A stretch of 37,870 nt of DNA from Opitutia bacterium (GCA_002730975.1 PCBO01000118.1:1-37870); one strand, 5' to 3'. Positions 1 through 9,978 are shown, counted from the first letter of the stretch. Numbers and translations are program-made. The notes: generated from the sequence alone by a model not told the origin.

Positions 1-3000
1 CATGGATCTCCAAGCGCGGTGAAGGAAACAAGGGTTGGCAGCTTCGGAAAAGAGTTTCCAACGAGATCACCTTTACGACCCTCGGGCCAGGAGGCGGAGA
101 CGGCAACTTCAGGAAAACGGCCAGCGATCCGGTCGTGAACGACAACGAGTGGCACCACTTGGTGGGCGTGCACGGACATGATGGCGGCAAGCAGCGCATT
201 TATCTCGACGGAGTTCTTTTCCACGAGCAAAGCCGTTCCGGCAACATAAACGCCACAGGCTCGCAACTGGTATTCGGCGCTCGTGATAATTCGGACAATG
301 CCGGAAACGCCATTAACATCGGTAACCAGTCCAACACCTACTTGGACGAAATCCGCTATTATAATCGCGCCCTCACTGAGAACGAGGTGGCTGTAATGAG
401 TGGCGCCCTTCTGAACAAGATAGAGGGTTACTTCGCGAACGCCTTCGATTATCAAGTGCAAGCCGTACGCGGCCCCGAAACTTTCTCCGTAACGGCAGGC
501 GCCCTGCCCGACGGCTTGTCCATGGATGCCACGGGCAAGATCACGGGCAATCCGAGCAAGACCGGCGACTTCAGCGCTACCATCAAGGTCTTGAATGATT
601 CCGGCTTCAACGAAAAGGTTTACATGTTCCGCATTCATCGCGGAACGCAGACTATCACCTTCACGCCTGACTTGGCGAACAAGACCTACGGTGACGCCAA
701 CATGACACTCGCTGCAACCAGTACGGCGGTCGGACGCTCTCCTGTCTTCCGCAGTAGTAACTCCACTATCGCATCCATTTCGGGCAACCCCGTATTGGTG
801 CCGACGGTGGACTCGGGTCTGATCGCCCACTTCCGCTTCGACACGGGATCGGGAACTACGGCCAAGAACGACTTCGGCTTGGACGGCACTTTGAACAACA
901 TGGTCGCCGCCGACTGGGTGAACGCCAAGTTCGGCAAGGGTCTGGACTTCGACGGTTCCAACGACTACGTGGAAGTGGACAAGAGCGTGGGCGAACTCAA
1001 GAACATCACCGTTTCCTTCTGGGTGAAGCCCACCCAAATGGCTTGGGACCAAATCATCAGCAAGGTACCCAACGGAGGCAGCGGCAAGGGTTGGGCGTTC
1101 CGTGTAAGCAGTTCCGGTGAATTGCGCATGCGTGCAGGTAGTAAGAACAAGAGCTCCGAGGTTACTTCTCCCGTGGCCAAGTACTCACAAGGAGTATGGA
1201 CGCATTTGGTGGGGACCTACGACTCCGGTACTCGTTACGCCAAGGTTTATGCAAACGGCACCCAAGTGGCCTCGCAAAGGCTCAGTTCCGGTCGTAGCTC
1301 ACTTGAGGGCGACACGCCCCTGCGTTTCGGTGTTCCGCTCAATCAGAACGCCAACGACAAGTACAAGGGGGTTCTCGACGACGTTCGCCTCTACGACAAC
1401 GTACTCGCTCCCGCCGATGTTGCCGCCATTTACGGCGACGGCAACGGCGACTGGATGACCTACTACGATGGCAACAAACTCGCCTTTAAGAAGGCGGGTC
1501 AAGTCGACGTCATTGCCTTCGGCCTCGCCGACGCCGACGTCGCATCCGGTGTTCCGGTATCTCGTCCGTTGATCATCGCCAAGCCCGAGATCACAATCAC
1601 TGCAGACGACAAGACTCGCAAGGTGAACGAAGCCAACCCGGCTCTCACTTACGTTGCGACCGGTTTCGTGAACGGAGAATCTGCTTCCGTAATCACAACC
1701 GCTCCCACACTTACGCCGAAGGACGGCAACGGGGCGACGATTGCAGACAACTCCAACGTTGCAGGCACCTACACGATCGTACCCAGCGCGGCTGCTGCGG
1801 AAAACTACGTATTCAAGTACGTGGACGGCGATTTCATCATCGATGCCCGTACAGCTCAGACCATCACTTGGTCGCAGGACTTGTCGAGCGTTTCATTCGG
1901 CGACACGGTGGCGTTGACCGCGACTTCCAGTTCCAATCTTCCAGTCACCTACGACATCGAGACCGAAACGATCGCCTCTTTGGTGGTCACCCGAGACTAT
2001 CACCTCGACGCCTGGTGGAGATTGGATGAAACGACCGGCACAACCGGTTCGGACAACTCGGGCAACAGCCATCCGTTGCTCCTCGTCGGTGGCCCGGTTT
2101 GGCAAGTCGGCAAGTTCCGCAACGGCTTGTACTTCGACGGGACCAACGACTACGCCCAAGCTTTCGCCTACAAAGGCGTTACCGCTGCCGCAAAACGCAC
2201 CTATTCCTTCTGGCTGAAGACCGACACGGCCGGTCGAGGTATTCTCTCCTCGGGTTCCGCATCCGGAGCCGGTTCCTTCGCTCTTACTCTTGATGGCGCG
2301 GGCAAACTGAAGGTCGACTACGGCAACGGTTCTCTCCTCTCCACCATAGCTTTGGCCGACAATGCTTGGCACCAAGTGGTCGTCACTCTTCCTCACGAAG
2401 GCAAGGTGAACGAGACCAAGATTTGGATCGACGGAGTTGATAAGACGGGCGCCGCTACCAACGGAACGAATGCAGTGACTACAAACGCCACGCAGGATGT
2501 GATTTTAGGTAAAGTCGGCGTTTCCCAGTTCAAGGGAACTCTGGACGATGTCCGGGTATACGTCGGGGACTTGAAACAGGAAACCGACAATCTGGAAATC
2601 ACCGCGATCTACAGCGGTGGGTTCGGCGATTTCAATAAGATTCGTATAGTCGGGACGGGCACGACCAAGGTCACTGCCGATCAACCCGGTGACCTCGTTT
2701 ACGCACCTGCTTTAGACGTAGAGAAGACGATCACGGTGTCTAAACAGAACCAGTCGATTACCTTCACTCCGATGCCAAACAAGTCCGTAGGCGACTTCGA
2801 CTTCGACGCAGGCGCCACGGCCAGCTCTACCCTTCCGATCAGTTACGCTAGTTCGGATACGAGCATCGCGCAAATCATCGGTCCCGACAACGATGGCGAC
2901 TTCTTGCCCGACCCCGGATCTCAAAAGATTCGCATTCGCGCCGCAGGCACCGTGACCATCACGGCAAGCCAAGCCGGGGACAGCATTTACAATGCGTCGA

Positions 3001-6000
3001 CAAACGTTCAGCAGACCTTGACGATCAACTTCTACAACCTGTTCCCTGATTCCATAACGGGCATGGAGTTCTGGTTCGACGGCAACAACGTGAACGCCGA
3101 CACCTCGGTCGACGTAATCGTGGATAATTCTGCGTTCTTCACTTGGAACGATATGTCCGGCAACACTCGCAACGCGGTGCAAGGAGTTGCTGATAAAATG
3201 GGTGCTTACAAGGCGAATAGCCTCAACGGCAAAGGAACCATCGACTTCGACACACCTTTCAAGTCTCTGGACCTGCCCTCCACTTCGGGCATCAAGATGA
3301 TCTTCGCGGTGATCAAGCAGGATCCCGGTCAGTCCGCCGTGACCAAGCCGTTCGGCGGTGATCTCGAAGCGACAACTTCCGGAGGCAAGATTGGTCTCAA
3401 GCGTACCGGTGGCGCCACCGGCATGATCGATTCAGGAATAAGCTCTCAAGCTTTCAACGTCGTAGTATGGCAAGCAGATGCCGGATCCTACGCCCTGTAC
3501 GTCAACGGAGGCGACCAAGGCCAAGGCACGGAAGCTCAAGCTATCGCCGCACTCGATAAGATCGCCAACGACATGAAGGGTTCAATCGCCGAGGTCGTCG
3601 GGTATAATCGCGTATTGCCTTCGCTTGCCCGCCTGAAGATCGAGGCTTATCTCGCTCACAAGTGGGGGCTTCAAGGTTTGCTTCCCGTTGATCACAAGTA
3701 CAAGACCGATTTGCCAACTTTCGGTGGCGCTCAAGAAGTCGTCTTCCAACCTCTCGGGGATAAGACGCCCGAGAGCAATCCGTTCCAATTGTTGGCCGAA
3801 TCGAGTTCGGGACTCCCCTTGACCTTCGAGAGCAACAACACCTCGCTCGCGACCGTTTCGGGCAATACAGTGACCGTGAAGGCCAAGGGATTAGTCGGAC
3901 TCAAGGCAATTCAGGCCGGCGACGGCAACTGGTGGCCTGCGGATACGACGCAGACTTTGAACATCACCGACGCTCCTCGGAAGGATCAACACATTGCCTT
4001 CGCCGCCATTCCCGACAAAAACGTCCTTACGGCGAACTTCGATTTGAATGCGACGTCTCTTCGCAGCGATAACAACCAATCGACCGGGTTGACCGTGGCT
4101 TTCATCAGTACGAATACCGCAGTCGCCACGGTTTCGGGTAAGACGATTACGATCAAAGGGCAAGGTACCACTACTCTGCGAGCTTCGCAGGCAGGTGACA
4201 ACCAATTCAATCCCGCGTCCTTCGTTGAACAAGAACTGAAAGTCACCAAGGTTGCTCAAACCATCACTTTTGCGGCGATTCCTTCGAAGAAGTTGAGTGA
4301 CGGCACCTTTAGCTTAACTGCCAGTTCGGATTCTGGACTACCAATCACGTTCAACAGTTCCAACTCAACTATGGCCTCAGTTGCGGGTGTCGTGGTCACT
4401 TTGAATGCAGGTGGTACTGTCTCCATTACTGCAACTCAAGCAGGCGACGTAACTTACGACGCGGCATCAGACGTTACTCAGACCCTTACGATTCAGGACG
4501 ATTCATTAAAGGTGCAAACAATTACTTGGACTCAAGATTTGTCTGGTAAACGTTTCGGAGATGCTGACATCACTCTAAATGCCACTGCATCTTCTTCCGG
4601 ACCAATAACTTATGCTAGTTCAGACACTTCCGTAGTTATGATCGTAGATAGCAACAAGCTGAGAATTACGGGTGCAGGTTCCGCGACGGTCACCGCATCT
4701 CAGGTTGGTGGCGGTATCGGAGGAGATGAATGGCAAGCAGCTTCTCTACCCAAGAGCATGACCATTGCAAAATCGACTCAGAACATCGTCAATGCTAACA
4801 ATGGATCAAATCTCTTGAACCTTGTGAAGAACGCTGGCGACTTCGATTTTGATCCCGGAGCAAAGTCCATTGACGCAGTAAGCAGTGTAGCCACGGGTCT
4901 TCCCGTGACTTATGCTAGTTCGAAGACTAGCGTAGCCTTGATTGTCGGTGGTGGAAGCAAGGTTCGCATAGTTGGCCCCGGCTCAGTAACCATTACAGCT
5001 TCCAGCGCTTCCAGTTCCGGATACGATGCCGCGGCCGACAAGACATTTACGATAACGGTTAACGAGTACAACATGTACGCCGATTCCGTTGCCGGATTGC
5101 TCTCTTGGTTGGATGGAACCGACGTCAATGCCGATGGACAATCCGAAGCTTCATCTGATTTCACTCAAGTCGGTGGAGTCGCAAAAGTAAGTCTCTGGGG
5201 AGACCGTTCGGGTAAAGGCAACAACTTGACTCAAAGCAATACCGCTAAGATGCCGGTATATTTACCAAGCTTGGGCAATGCGATATCGAAACCGTTTGTA
5301 GCCTTTGGCCCTACTTTAACTTCGACAAGTTCTACGCACCTTCTGGGATCTTTGCCTGCGACAATAACCGGCAGTCCATCCATTACGGTACTTGTTGCGG
5401 CGATGTCGGCTAATGATTCCGCAAGTAAGTTGGTTCATTTCGGAGCGACTGCGGGAACAGCCGGCAAAGTAATGGGATTGGCTCAGGATAGCTCATTCGA
5501 CTATAATAACGGCAAGTTGGCATTCGGCGGTAATTTCATGAATGCAAAAACCGTAGGAGTATTTCGTCGAAGTAGCCCCACCAGTCATGCCGATGGAGAT
5601 TTCTTTAGAAACGGCGCCGCAGTAAGTGGAACCGCTACAAATGGATCGAACACATTAAATATCCCTTCATCCGGGAATCGAGAGATGTTGGTCGGTTCTG
5701 GTCGTGGAACAAATGGAGCTCTTAAAGACTTCTTCGATGGAGCTATCCTCGAAATGATTGTCTTCGATGTCGCTTTGGACGACTGGAATATTCGCCGACT
5801 TGAAGGATACCTCGCTCACAAGTGGGGAATGCCAGGCAGTCTGCCATCCAATCATGCCTTCCGTAATCAACCGCCAACCTTCGGTGGTCCGCAAACGACT
5901 ATCTTTGCCGATGACGGAAGCATTGCTCTAAATGCAACTAAAACACCTGACGCTTATGCCTCATCGGGACTCCCATTGACTTTCGTTAGTTCTGACCCCA

Positions 6001-7523
6001 CCATAATCAAGGTCGAGAACGGGAAGTTAACTGCTCTAAAGGACGGTTCGGTCACGATTACCGCAAAACAGGCGGGTGACTCGCACTTCTCTGCAGCATC
6101 AGACGTAACGAAGACCTTTACGGTTGCCGCTAAGGATCCTCAAACCATCACCTTTGCCGATCCTGGAGCATTGGGTAAAGGCTTGACGGCAAGTCTTGTG
6201 GTCACTTCTGATTCCAACCTCCCCGTAACGCTTGCGATCACAGCAGGTAGCGACAAGGCGAGCCTAACCGGTACGACACTGACAGGCACTGCTCTCGGTA
6301 ATGTTACTATACAGGCTACTCAGGCAGGCAATAATGATTACCTAGCCGCTACGCCGGTGTCACGAACTATTGCGGTAAAGAAGGGATTGAAACTCGTTTT
6401 CGATGCTATTGGCGATATGGGTAAGAATCAAGTGGTACCTCTTCGGGCTAAGGTCTTCAATAATGTGACGAACAAAGTAATGCCCGTTTCCGTTGCCTTT
6501 ACTGTAGTCTCCGGTCCCGGGACTATCACTGGCGGTAACAAGGTAACCTGTGGCAGCTCAACCGGTACGGTCGTAGTGAAAGCTACAACTACTGATGGAT
6601 CCGCTTCGTTCTCCACGTTTGCCATGACCTCAAAAAGCCTCTCTTTCAATGTGACGAACAAGCAAGGTCAGATGATTGTGTTCAAGCAAGGTGAAAGCGG
6701 AGGATTACGCGACCTGCCCTTCTCGCGCAAACCCATCCCCATCGGAATGATGGTATCCTCGATGGCATCACCTACGACAGCTACCAACATACCTGTTACT
6801 CTTGCGATCGTTGGAGGATCGAGTAACTTTGTAGAAGTTGTTGGATCAGGAGCGAACCAGCGTCTTCACTTCAAAAAAGGAGCTACGCCGACTAAAGTTG
6901 GTGGGAAGATGCAGCCTATTGCGATACAACTCAAAGCTACCGCGGCAGGTAATTCGAGCTTCAATGCAGCGGCTCCCGTAATTAAAGACCTAAATATTCT
7001 TCCTCCAGGTAAAGATGCCTTCTTTAATGAACGTATGATGGATGATCGATATACCTCCGTACGAGCCAAGTTCGCCCGGAAGTTACTAGCCCGAAAGGAC
7101 TTGGGTAAAATCAAGGACTTGGACGGAGATGGAGATACGGATCTTGATGATGCAAAGGCGATGTTCGATGCCGATGAGGCCGATTCGGACGGAGACGGAA
7201 AGAGCAACTTGCTTGAGCGTGCTTTCGGTACTGACTCTCTCGGCCCCGACACCAAACGAAACATGCCTCGTCGCTTGCCTTCGAAGGCCGGCAAGCAGCG
7301 CATTAGTTTCGTACAGTACCAAAGTGATTTCAACGAAGAAGGCATCGAGTACATCGTCGAACGGAGCACGGACCTTCGCACCTGGACGTCTTCCGGCGTA
7401 TCCCAAGTCGCTGGTGAAACCAATGATATAGGGGGAGGTATGGAGCGTGTAGTTTGGCAATCCACGGCAGCGGTTGCAAACGGCTCGCGACAGTACCTTC
7501 GCTTGAGAATCAAGACTAAGTAA
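1..7523 (+). CDS. Giant exported LamG / Ig-like repeat protein, 5'-truncated
   Basis: The frame is open from base 3, so the GTG at 135 is internal and the true start lies outside the window. Domains in order, by base position: end of a LamG domain (to about 405); putative-Ig/cadherin-like (420-640); Ig-like repeat with LamG inserted (645-1590); MBG-like domain (1590-1850); a second Ig-like repeat with LamG inserted (1855-2745); Ig-like (2755-3030); jellyroll-like module ending in YLAHKWG (3030-3720); about five Ig-like repeats (3735-5060); a second YLAHKWG module (5065-5880); about four Ig-like repeats (5890-6990); an acidic Ca-binding-like stretch with DGDGDTDLDD and DSDGDGKSN (7110-7230); and a C-terminal domain with YIVERSTDLRTWTS, a motif frequent at the ends of verrucomicrobial exported proteins. 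Repeats share the core TITF...P.....SSNSTIASVSG....AGTVTITA (split here). Likely role: surface adhesion or carbohydrate binding (inference). Base composition changes near 4260. Confidence 0.9.
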   Translation, partial: WISKRGEGNKGWQLRKRVSNEITFTTLGPGGGDGNFRKTASDPVVNDNEWHHLVGVHGHDGGKQRIYLDGVLFHEQSRSGNINATGSQLVFGARDNSDNAGNAINIGNQSNTYLDEIRYYNRALTENEVAVMSGALLNKIEGYFANAFDYQVQAVRGPETFSVTAGALPDGLSMDATGKITGNPSKTGDFSATIKVLNDSGFNEKVYMFRIHRGTQTITFTPDLANKTYGDANMTLAATSTAVGRSPVFRSSNSTIASISGNPVLVPTVDSGLIAHFRFDTGSGTTAKNDFGLDGTLNNMVAADWVNAKFGKGLDFDGSNDYVEVDKSVGELKNITVSFWVKPTQMAWDQIISKVPNGGSGKGWAFRVSSSGELRMRAGSKNKSSEVTSPVAKYSQGVWTHLVGTYDSGTRYAKVYANGTQVASQRLSSGRSSLEGDTPLRFGVPLNQNANDKYKGVLDDVRLYDNVLAPADVAAIYGDGNGDWMTYYDGNKLAFKKAGQVDVIAFGLADADVASGVPVSRPLIIAKPEITITADDKTRKVNEANPALTYVATGFVNGESASVITTAPTLTPKDGNGATIADNSNVAGTYTIVPSAAAAENYVFKYVDGDFIIDARTAQTITWSQDLSSVSFGDTVALTATSSSNLPVTYDIETETIASLVVTRDYHLDAWWRLDETTGTTGSDNSGNSHPLLLVGGPVWQVGKFRNGLYFDGTNDYAQAFAYKGVTAAAKRTYSFWLKTDTAGRGILSSGSASGAGSFALTLDGAGKLKVDYGNGSLLSTIALADNAWHQVVVTLPHEGKVNETKIWIDGVDKTGAATNGTNAVTTNATQDVILGKVGVSQFKGTLDDVRVYVGDLKQETDNLEITAIYSGGFGDFNKIRIVGTGTTKVTADQPGDLVYAPALDVEKTITVSKQNQSITFTPMPNKSVGDFDFDAGATASSTLPISYASSDTSIAQIIGPDNDGDFLPDPGSQKIRIRAAGTVTITASQAGDSIYNASTNVQQTLTINFYNLFPDSITGMEFWFDGNNVNADTSVDVIVDNSAFFTWNDMSGNTRNAVQGVADKMGAYKANSLNGKGTIDFDTPFKSLDLPSTSGIKMIFAVIKQDPGQSAVTKPFGGDLEATTSGGKIGLKRTGGATGMIDSGISSQAFNVVVWQADAGSYALYVNGGDQGQGTEAQAIAALDKIANDMKGSIAEVVGYNRVLPSLARLKIEAYLAHKWGLQGLLPVDHKYKTDLPTFGGAQEVVFQPLGDKTPESNPFQLLAESSSGLPLTFESNNTSLATVSGNTVTVKAKGLVGLKAIQAGDGNWWPADTTQTLNITDAPRKDQHIAFAAIPDKNVLTANFDLNATSLRSDNNQSTGLTVAFISTNTAVATVSGKTITIKGQGTTTLRASQAGDNQFNPASFVEQELKVTKVAQTITFAAIPSKKLSDGTFSLTASSDSGLPITFNSSNSTMASVAGVVVTLNAGGTVSITATQAGDVTYDAASDVTQTLTIQDDSLKVQTITWTQDLSGKRFGDADITLNATASSSGPITYASSDTSVVMIVDSNKLRITGAGSATVTASQVGGGIGGDEWQAASLPKSMTIAKSTQNIVNANNGSNLLNLVKNAGDFDFDPGAKSIDAVSSVATGLPVTYASSKTSVALIVGGGSKVRIVGPGSVTITASSASSSGYDAAADKTFTITVNEYNMYADSVAGLLSWLDGTDVNADGQSEASSDFTQVGGVAKVSLWGDRSGKGNNLTQSNTAKMPVYLPSLGNAISKPFVAFGPTLTSTSSTHLLGSLPATITGSPSITVLVAAMSANDSASKLVHFGATAGTAGKVMGLAQDSSFDYNNGKLAFGGNFMNAKTVGVFRRSSPTSHADGDFFRNGAAVSGTATNGSNTLNIPSSGNREMLVGSGRGTNGALKDFFDGAILEMIVFDVALDDWNIRRLEGYLAHKWGMPGSLPSNHAFRNQPPTFGGPQTTIFADDGSIALNATKTPDAYASSGLPLTFVSSDPTIIKVENGKLTALKDGSVTITAKQAGDSHFSAASDVTKTFTVAAKDPQTITFADPGALGKGLTASLVVTSDSNLPVTLAITAGSDKASLTGTTLTGTALGNVTIQATQAGNNDYLAATPVSRTIAVKKGLKLVFDAIGDMGKNQVVPLRAKVFNNVTNKVMPVSVAFTVVSGPGTITGGNKVTCGSSTGTVVVKATTTDGSASFSTFAMTSKSLSFNVTNKQGQMIVFKQGESGGLRDLPFSRKPIPIGMMVSSMASPTTATNIPVTLAIVGGSSNFVEVVGSGANQRLHFKKGATPTKVGGKMQPIAIQLKATAAGNSSFNAAAPVIKDLNILPPGKDAFFNERMMDDRYTSVRAKFARKLLARKDLGKIKDLDGDGDTDLDDAKAMFDADEADSDGDGKSNLLERAFGTDSLGPDTKRNMPRRLPSKAGKQRISFVQYQSDFNEEGIEYIVERSTDLRTWTSSGVSQVAGETNDIGGGMERVVWQSTAAVANGSRQYLRLRIKTK

Positions 7524-7531
7524 AGCGTTTC

Positions 7532-7559
7532 TTGATAAATACAGAGGCCTTGGTATAAA
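7532..7559 (+). promoter_or_regulatory. Candidate sigma70-type promoter of the desaturase gene
   Basis: TTGATA at 7532-7537 and TATAAA at 7554-7559 are separated by 16 bases in the 149-base gap between the giant gene and the desaturase. This would give a leader of roughly 105 bases. Match by eye only; not tested. Confidence 0.35.
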
Positions 7560-7672
7560 GAGTACTTGATCGCAACTGAATCAAAGCCTCAGGCTCTGAT
7601 TTAGAGTATCTCTCACTTTTAGTTCGCTTTAGTCGAAGCGTTTTGCTAGTGGTAATTTATAATAAGGCAGTT

Positions 7673-8812
7673 ATGTTTCTGAACATTCCTTTTCAACGTG
7701 TGGTGTGGGTGACGAGTTCATTTCTCGTGCTCACTGCTTTTTTAACGATTACGGCAGTACCTGCCTACCTCTGGTATTTTGGCTGGGACTGGTTCCTGTT
7801 CGGTCTGTTCCTGTTCTACTATCCGGCGACAGCAATGAGTATAACGGTGGGCTATCATCGTTTGTTTTCTCACAAGGCTTTCAAGGCTAAATGGCCTGTG
7901 AAATTGATCACCTTGCTATTCGGCGCCGCCACATTCGAGAACTCGGCCCTTTGGTGGAGCGCATCACACCGGATTCACCACAAGCATGTGGATCAAGATG
8001 ATGATCCATACGATATAAGCAAAGGCTTCTTTTGGGCTCACATCGGTTGGCTGATGTTCAAGTTGAAGCCTGAAGGACCGATGAACAACGTGCAAGACCT
8101 ACGAAAGGATCGGATGGTCATGTGGCAGCATCGTTGGATTAATTCAATTGCCTTCACTGTCGGTTTTGTCGTTCCCACTATCTTGGGATACTTTTATGCG
8201 CTTTACTCGGGAGCTATGGACCCTTGGGTTGGAGCGCTTGGAGGTTTTCTTATTCCCGGGGTGGCTCGCACCACGATGGTACAGCATGGCACCTTTTGCA
8301 TCAATTCACTTTGCCATATGATCGGCACCCGCCCCTACTCTACCGAATGTAGTGCCCGCGACAGTTGGATCGCCGCCATTTTTACTATGGGCGAGGGTTA
8401 CCACAATTACCATCATGAGTTTCAGTGGGATTACCGAAACGGGGTAAAACCTTGGCAGTTAGACCCGTCCAAATGGATAATTTGGTTTTGTTCCAAGATC
8501 GGCCTGGCCAGTGATTTAAAACGAGTACCAAAGGAAAGAATTCTATTGGCAGAAACTCGGGAAACACGGCGACAGTTGGAAGCCAGTATGCTATCCATGA
8601 AGGAATCGGGCACTGAAAACGATCCACTTTTCCTAAAGGCGATGGATTTACTTAACGAGTTGGCTGCTCGGCTTTTGGAAATTTGTGATGAACTGCAAAA
8701 AGCGACCCATGATAAGTTGGCTCTTTCTAAAGCTAAATTGAAAGAACTTCGAAATGAAGTGCGAACCATGCTTGCTCAAATCGAAAAGAGCACTCGGATC
8801 GCCTTCGCCTGA
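7673..8812 (+). CDS. Membrane fatty acid desaturase (acyl-CoA delta-9 type)
   Basis: Integral-membrane di-iron desaturase that would introduce a double bond into a saturated acyl chain and so adjust membrane fluidity. All three histidine boxes are present (numbering from the ATG at 7673): HRLFSH at 62-67, HRIHH at 99-103 and HNYHH at 244-248, with hydrophobic segments at about 10-60 and 160-200. The frame can be read from a TTG at 7643, but I chose ATG 7673 because AAGG sits 5 bases upstream and the protein then begins just before the first membrane segment. The family core ends near residue 290; the last 85 or so residues form a charged, helix-rich tail that looks coiled-coil. The next gene begins 14 bases after the stop, suggesting co-transcription. 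Confidence 0.9.
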   Translation: MFLNIPFQRVVWVTSSFLVLTAFLTITAVPAYLWYFGWDWFLFGLFLFYYPATAMSITVGYHRLFSHKAFKAKWPVKLITLLFGAATFENSALWWSASHRIHHKHVDQDDDPYDISKGFFWAHIGWLMFKLKPEGPMNNVQDLRKDRMVMWQHRWINSIAFTVGFVVPTILGYFYALYSGAMDPWVGALGGFLIPGVARTTMVQHGTFCINSLCHMIGTRPYSTECSARDSWIAAIFTMGEGYHNYHHEFQWDYRNGVKPWQLDPSKWIIWFCSKIGLASDLKRVPKERILLAETRETRRQLEASMLSMKESGTENDPLFLKAMDLLNELAARLLEICDELQKATHDKLALSKAKLKELRNEVRTMLAQIEKSTRIAFA

Positions 8813-8825
8813 AATCGTTAACCAG

Positions 8826-9284
8826 ATGAGCCGAGAGTTTTCGGCCAAGATGCTAGTCGTTCTACTCCGAATTTTCGGAGGTTCCATGATGTTGGCCCTT
8901 GTTGCGGTTATCATGCCGGATGCATGGCTCAAAGTCGCGGTTGCTGAAGTCGAACCGAATACTCCAGTAGCCGTTCTCGTGGAATACCTTGCTCGAGGTT
9001 GGTCTGCTTTCTACTTTATGTTGGGTGGCCTGATCTGGCTTTTTTCTACTGATTTACCCCGTTATGCCATAGCTGGGAAATGGGTTGGGTTTTGTTATGT
9101 GGTTATTTCCGGCGGAGCCATGGCAATCACCGGATATTATGCATTGAGTAGTTCCGAGTGTGAGAAACCATGGTTTTTCTGGGTCGTGTTATTTAATCTA
9201 ACCTGTGGGTTCGTACTCGGATTCATGATATTTTTCCTTTATCGCAAGTTACTTCCTGATTGGAAGGCACAGCATTCGGAGTAA
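8826..9284 (+). CDS. Small four-helix membrane protein, unknown function
   Basis: About 152 residues with four predicted membrane helices (near residues 8-28, 52-72, 80-100 and 112-134) and a short charged C-terminus. The open frame extends back to 8754, inside the desaturase gene, but the extension is charged and overlaps the neighbour; ATG 8826 follows the desaturase stop by 13 bases and is the more natural start. ATG 8850 is also possible. I do not recognise the family. Its position suggests transcription together with the desaturase, so a link to membrane lipid state is possible, but the sequence shows no catalytic motif. Confidence 0.7.
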   Translation: MSREFSAKMLVVLLRIFGGSMMLALVAVIMPDAWLKVAVAEVEPNTPVAVLVEYLARGWSAFYFMLGGLIWLFSTDLPRYAIAGKWVGFCYVVISGGAMAITGYYALSSSECEKPWFFWVVLFNLTCGFVLGFMIFFLYRKLLPDWKAQHSE

Positions 9285-9312
9285 TCGGTAACACACCGCA
9301 ATTAGGACGGCG

Positions 9313-9975
9313 TCATGGCTTTCTGTAAATTCTGACCCGATCTTGGACAGTGGGATTTTCAAGGCGGCGAAACCACTTTTCACTTACTTGAAGCCCTTGA
9401 GGATCAATATCGCTGTGCGAGCTGATAAAAGCCCCATCCGGGTGCAAAGTCCTGATGACTTCAGCCTCTACTTTTCTTTTGTATCTTTCGTCAGGAAGAA
9501 TGCAGTTTTCTATTCCACAGGCGACGATGCTAATCAAGTCGTCCCCTTCTCCTTGTAGGTGTTCGAGCATGTCCGTTGGCCTAACCTTAAAGGGAATTCT
9601 AGGTAGCAATTCATTCCGAACACGGATCATTTCAGCAATCGATTTGGAGAGCACGTCGGCATAGAACGGTTCGACTGCCAAGTAGTTCTTGGCTGCGGAG
9701 GATGCCGTGAGAGCATAACCGTAAGCCATCATGCCTGCACCTAATTCTACCACTCGTTGCCCCTTCAGCGCTGATTTGACTTCACCAGCCAATCCGCTCG
9801 TGACAGCTTCAAACAAAGCTCTTGTAAAGTTTCCTCCCGGTGCGGCAAATCCCAAGCCTAGTTCACGGGATGCATCCAGACGTATCTTCCAGTCGCGATG
9901 CTTGCCGAAGTTATGTTCAAAATCTTCGGGTAGGCTGAAGGTGCCGAAAAAGTCTGGGATTTCCTCCTTTGTCAC
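9313..9975 (-). CDS. SAM-dependent methyltransferase-like protein
   Basis: 220 residues. The glycine-rich motif VVELGAGMMAYGYAL (about 75-89) matches motif I of class I methyltransferases, where SAM binds, and an acidic residue follows the next strand (AVEPF, 100-104). Later parts (IVACGIENCILP, then a predicted strand-rich end) fit the Rossmann core, but I see no motif that fixes the substrate. It starts 3 bases after the ispA stop, so it is almost certainly in the same transcript. That pairing could mean a lipid or quinone-related substrate, which is only inference. Convergent with the upstream membrane protein gene across 28 bases with no clear terminator. Confidence 0.75.
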   Translation of the reverse strand: MTKEEIPDFFGTFSLPEDFEHNFGKHRDWKIRLDASRELGLGFAAPGGNFTRALFEAVTSGLAGEVKSALKGQRVVELGAGMMAYGYALTASSAAKNYLAVEPFYADVLSKSIAEMIRVRNELLPRIPFKVRPTDMLEHLQGEGDDLISIVACGIENCILPDERYKRKVEAEVIRTLHPDGAFISSHSDIDPQGLQVSEKWFRRLENPTVQDRVRIYRKP

Positions 9976-9978
9976 TCT

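Noticed and set aside
1893-2396. 167-residue minus-strand frame within the giant gene
   Set aside because: Lies opposite a clear LamG domain, so it is a shadow frame.
6866-7513. 215-residue minus-strand frame within the giant gene
   Set aside because: Antisense shadow of a strongly supported plus-strand coding region; composition rich in Ser, Arg and Leu without any domain.
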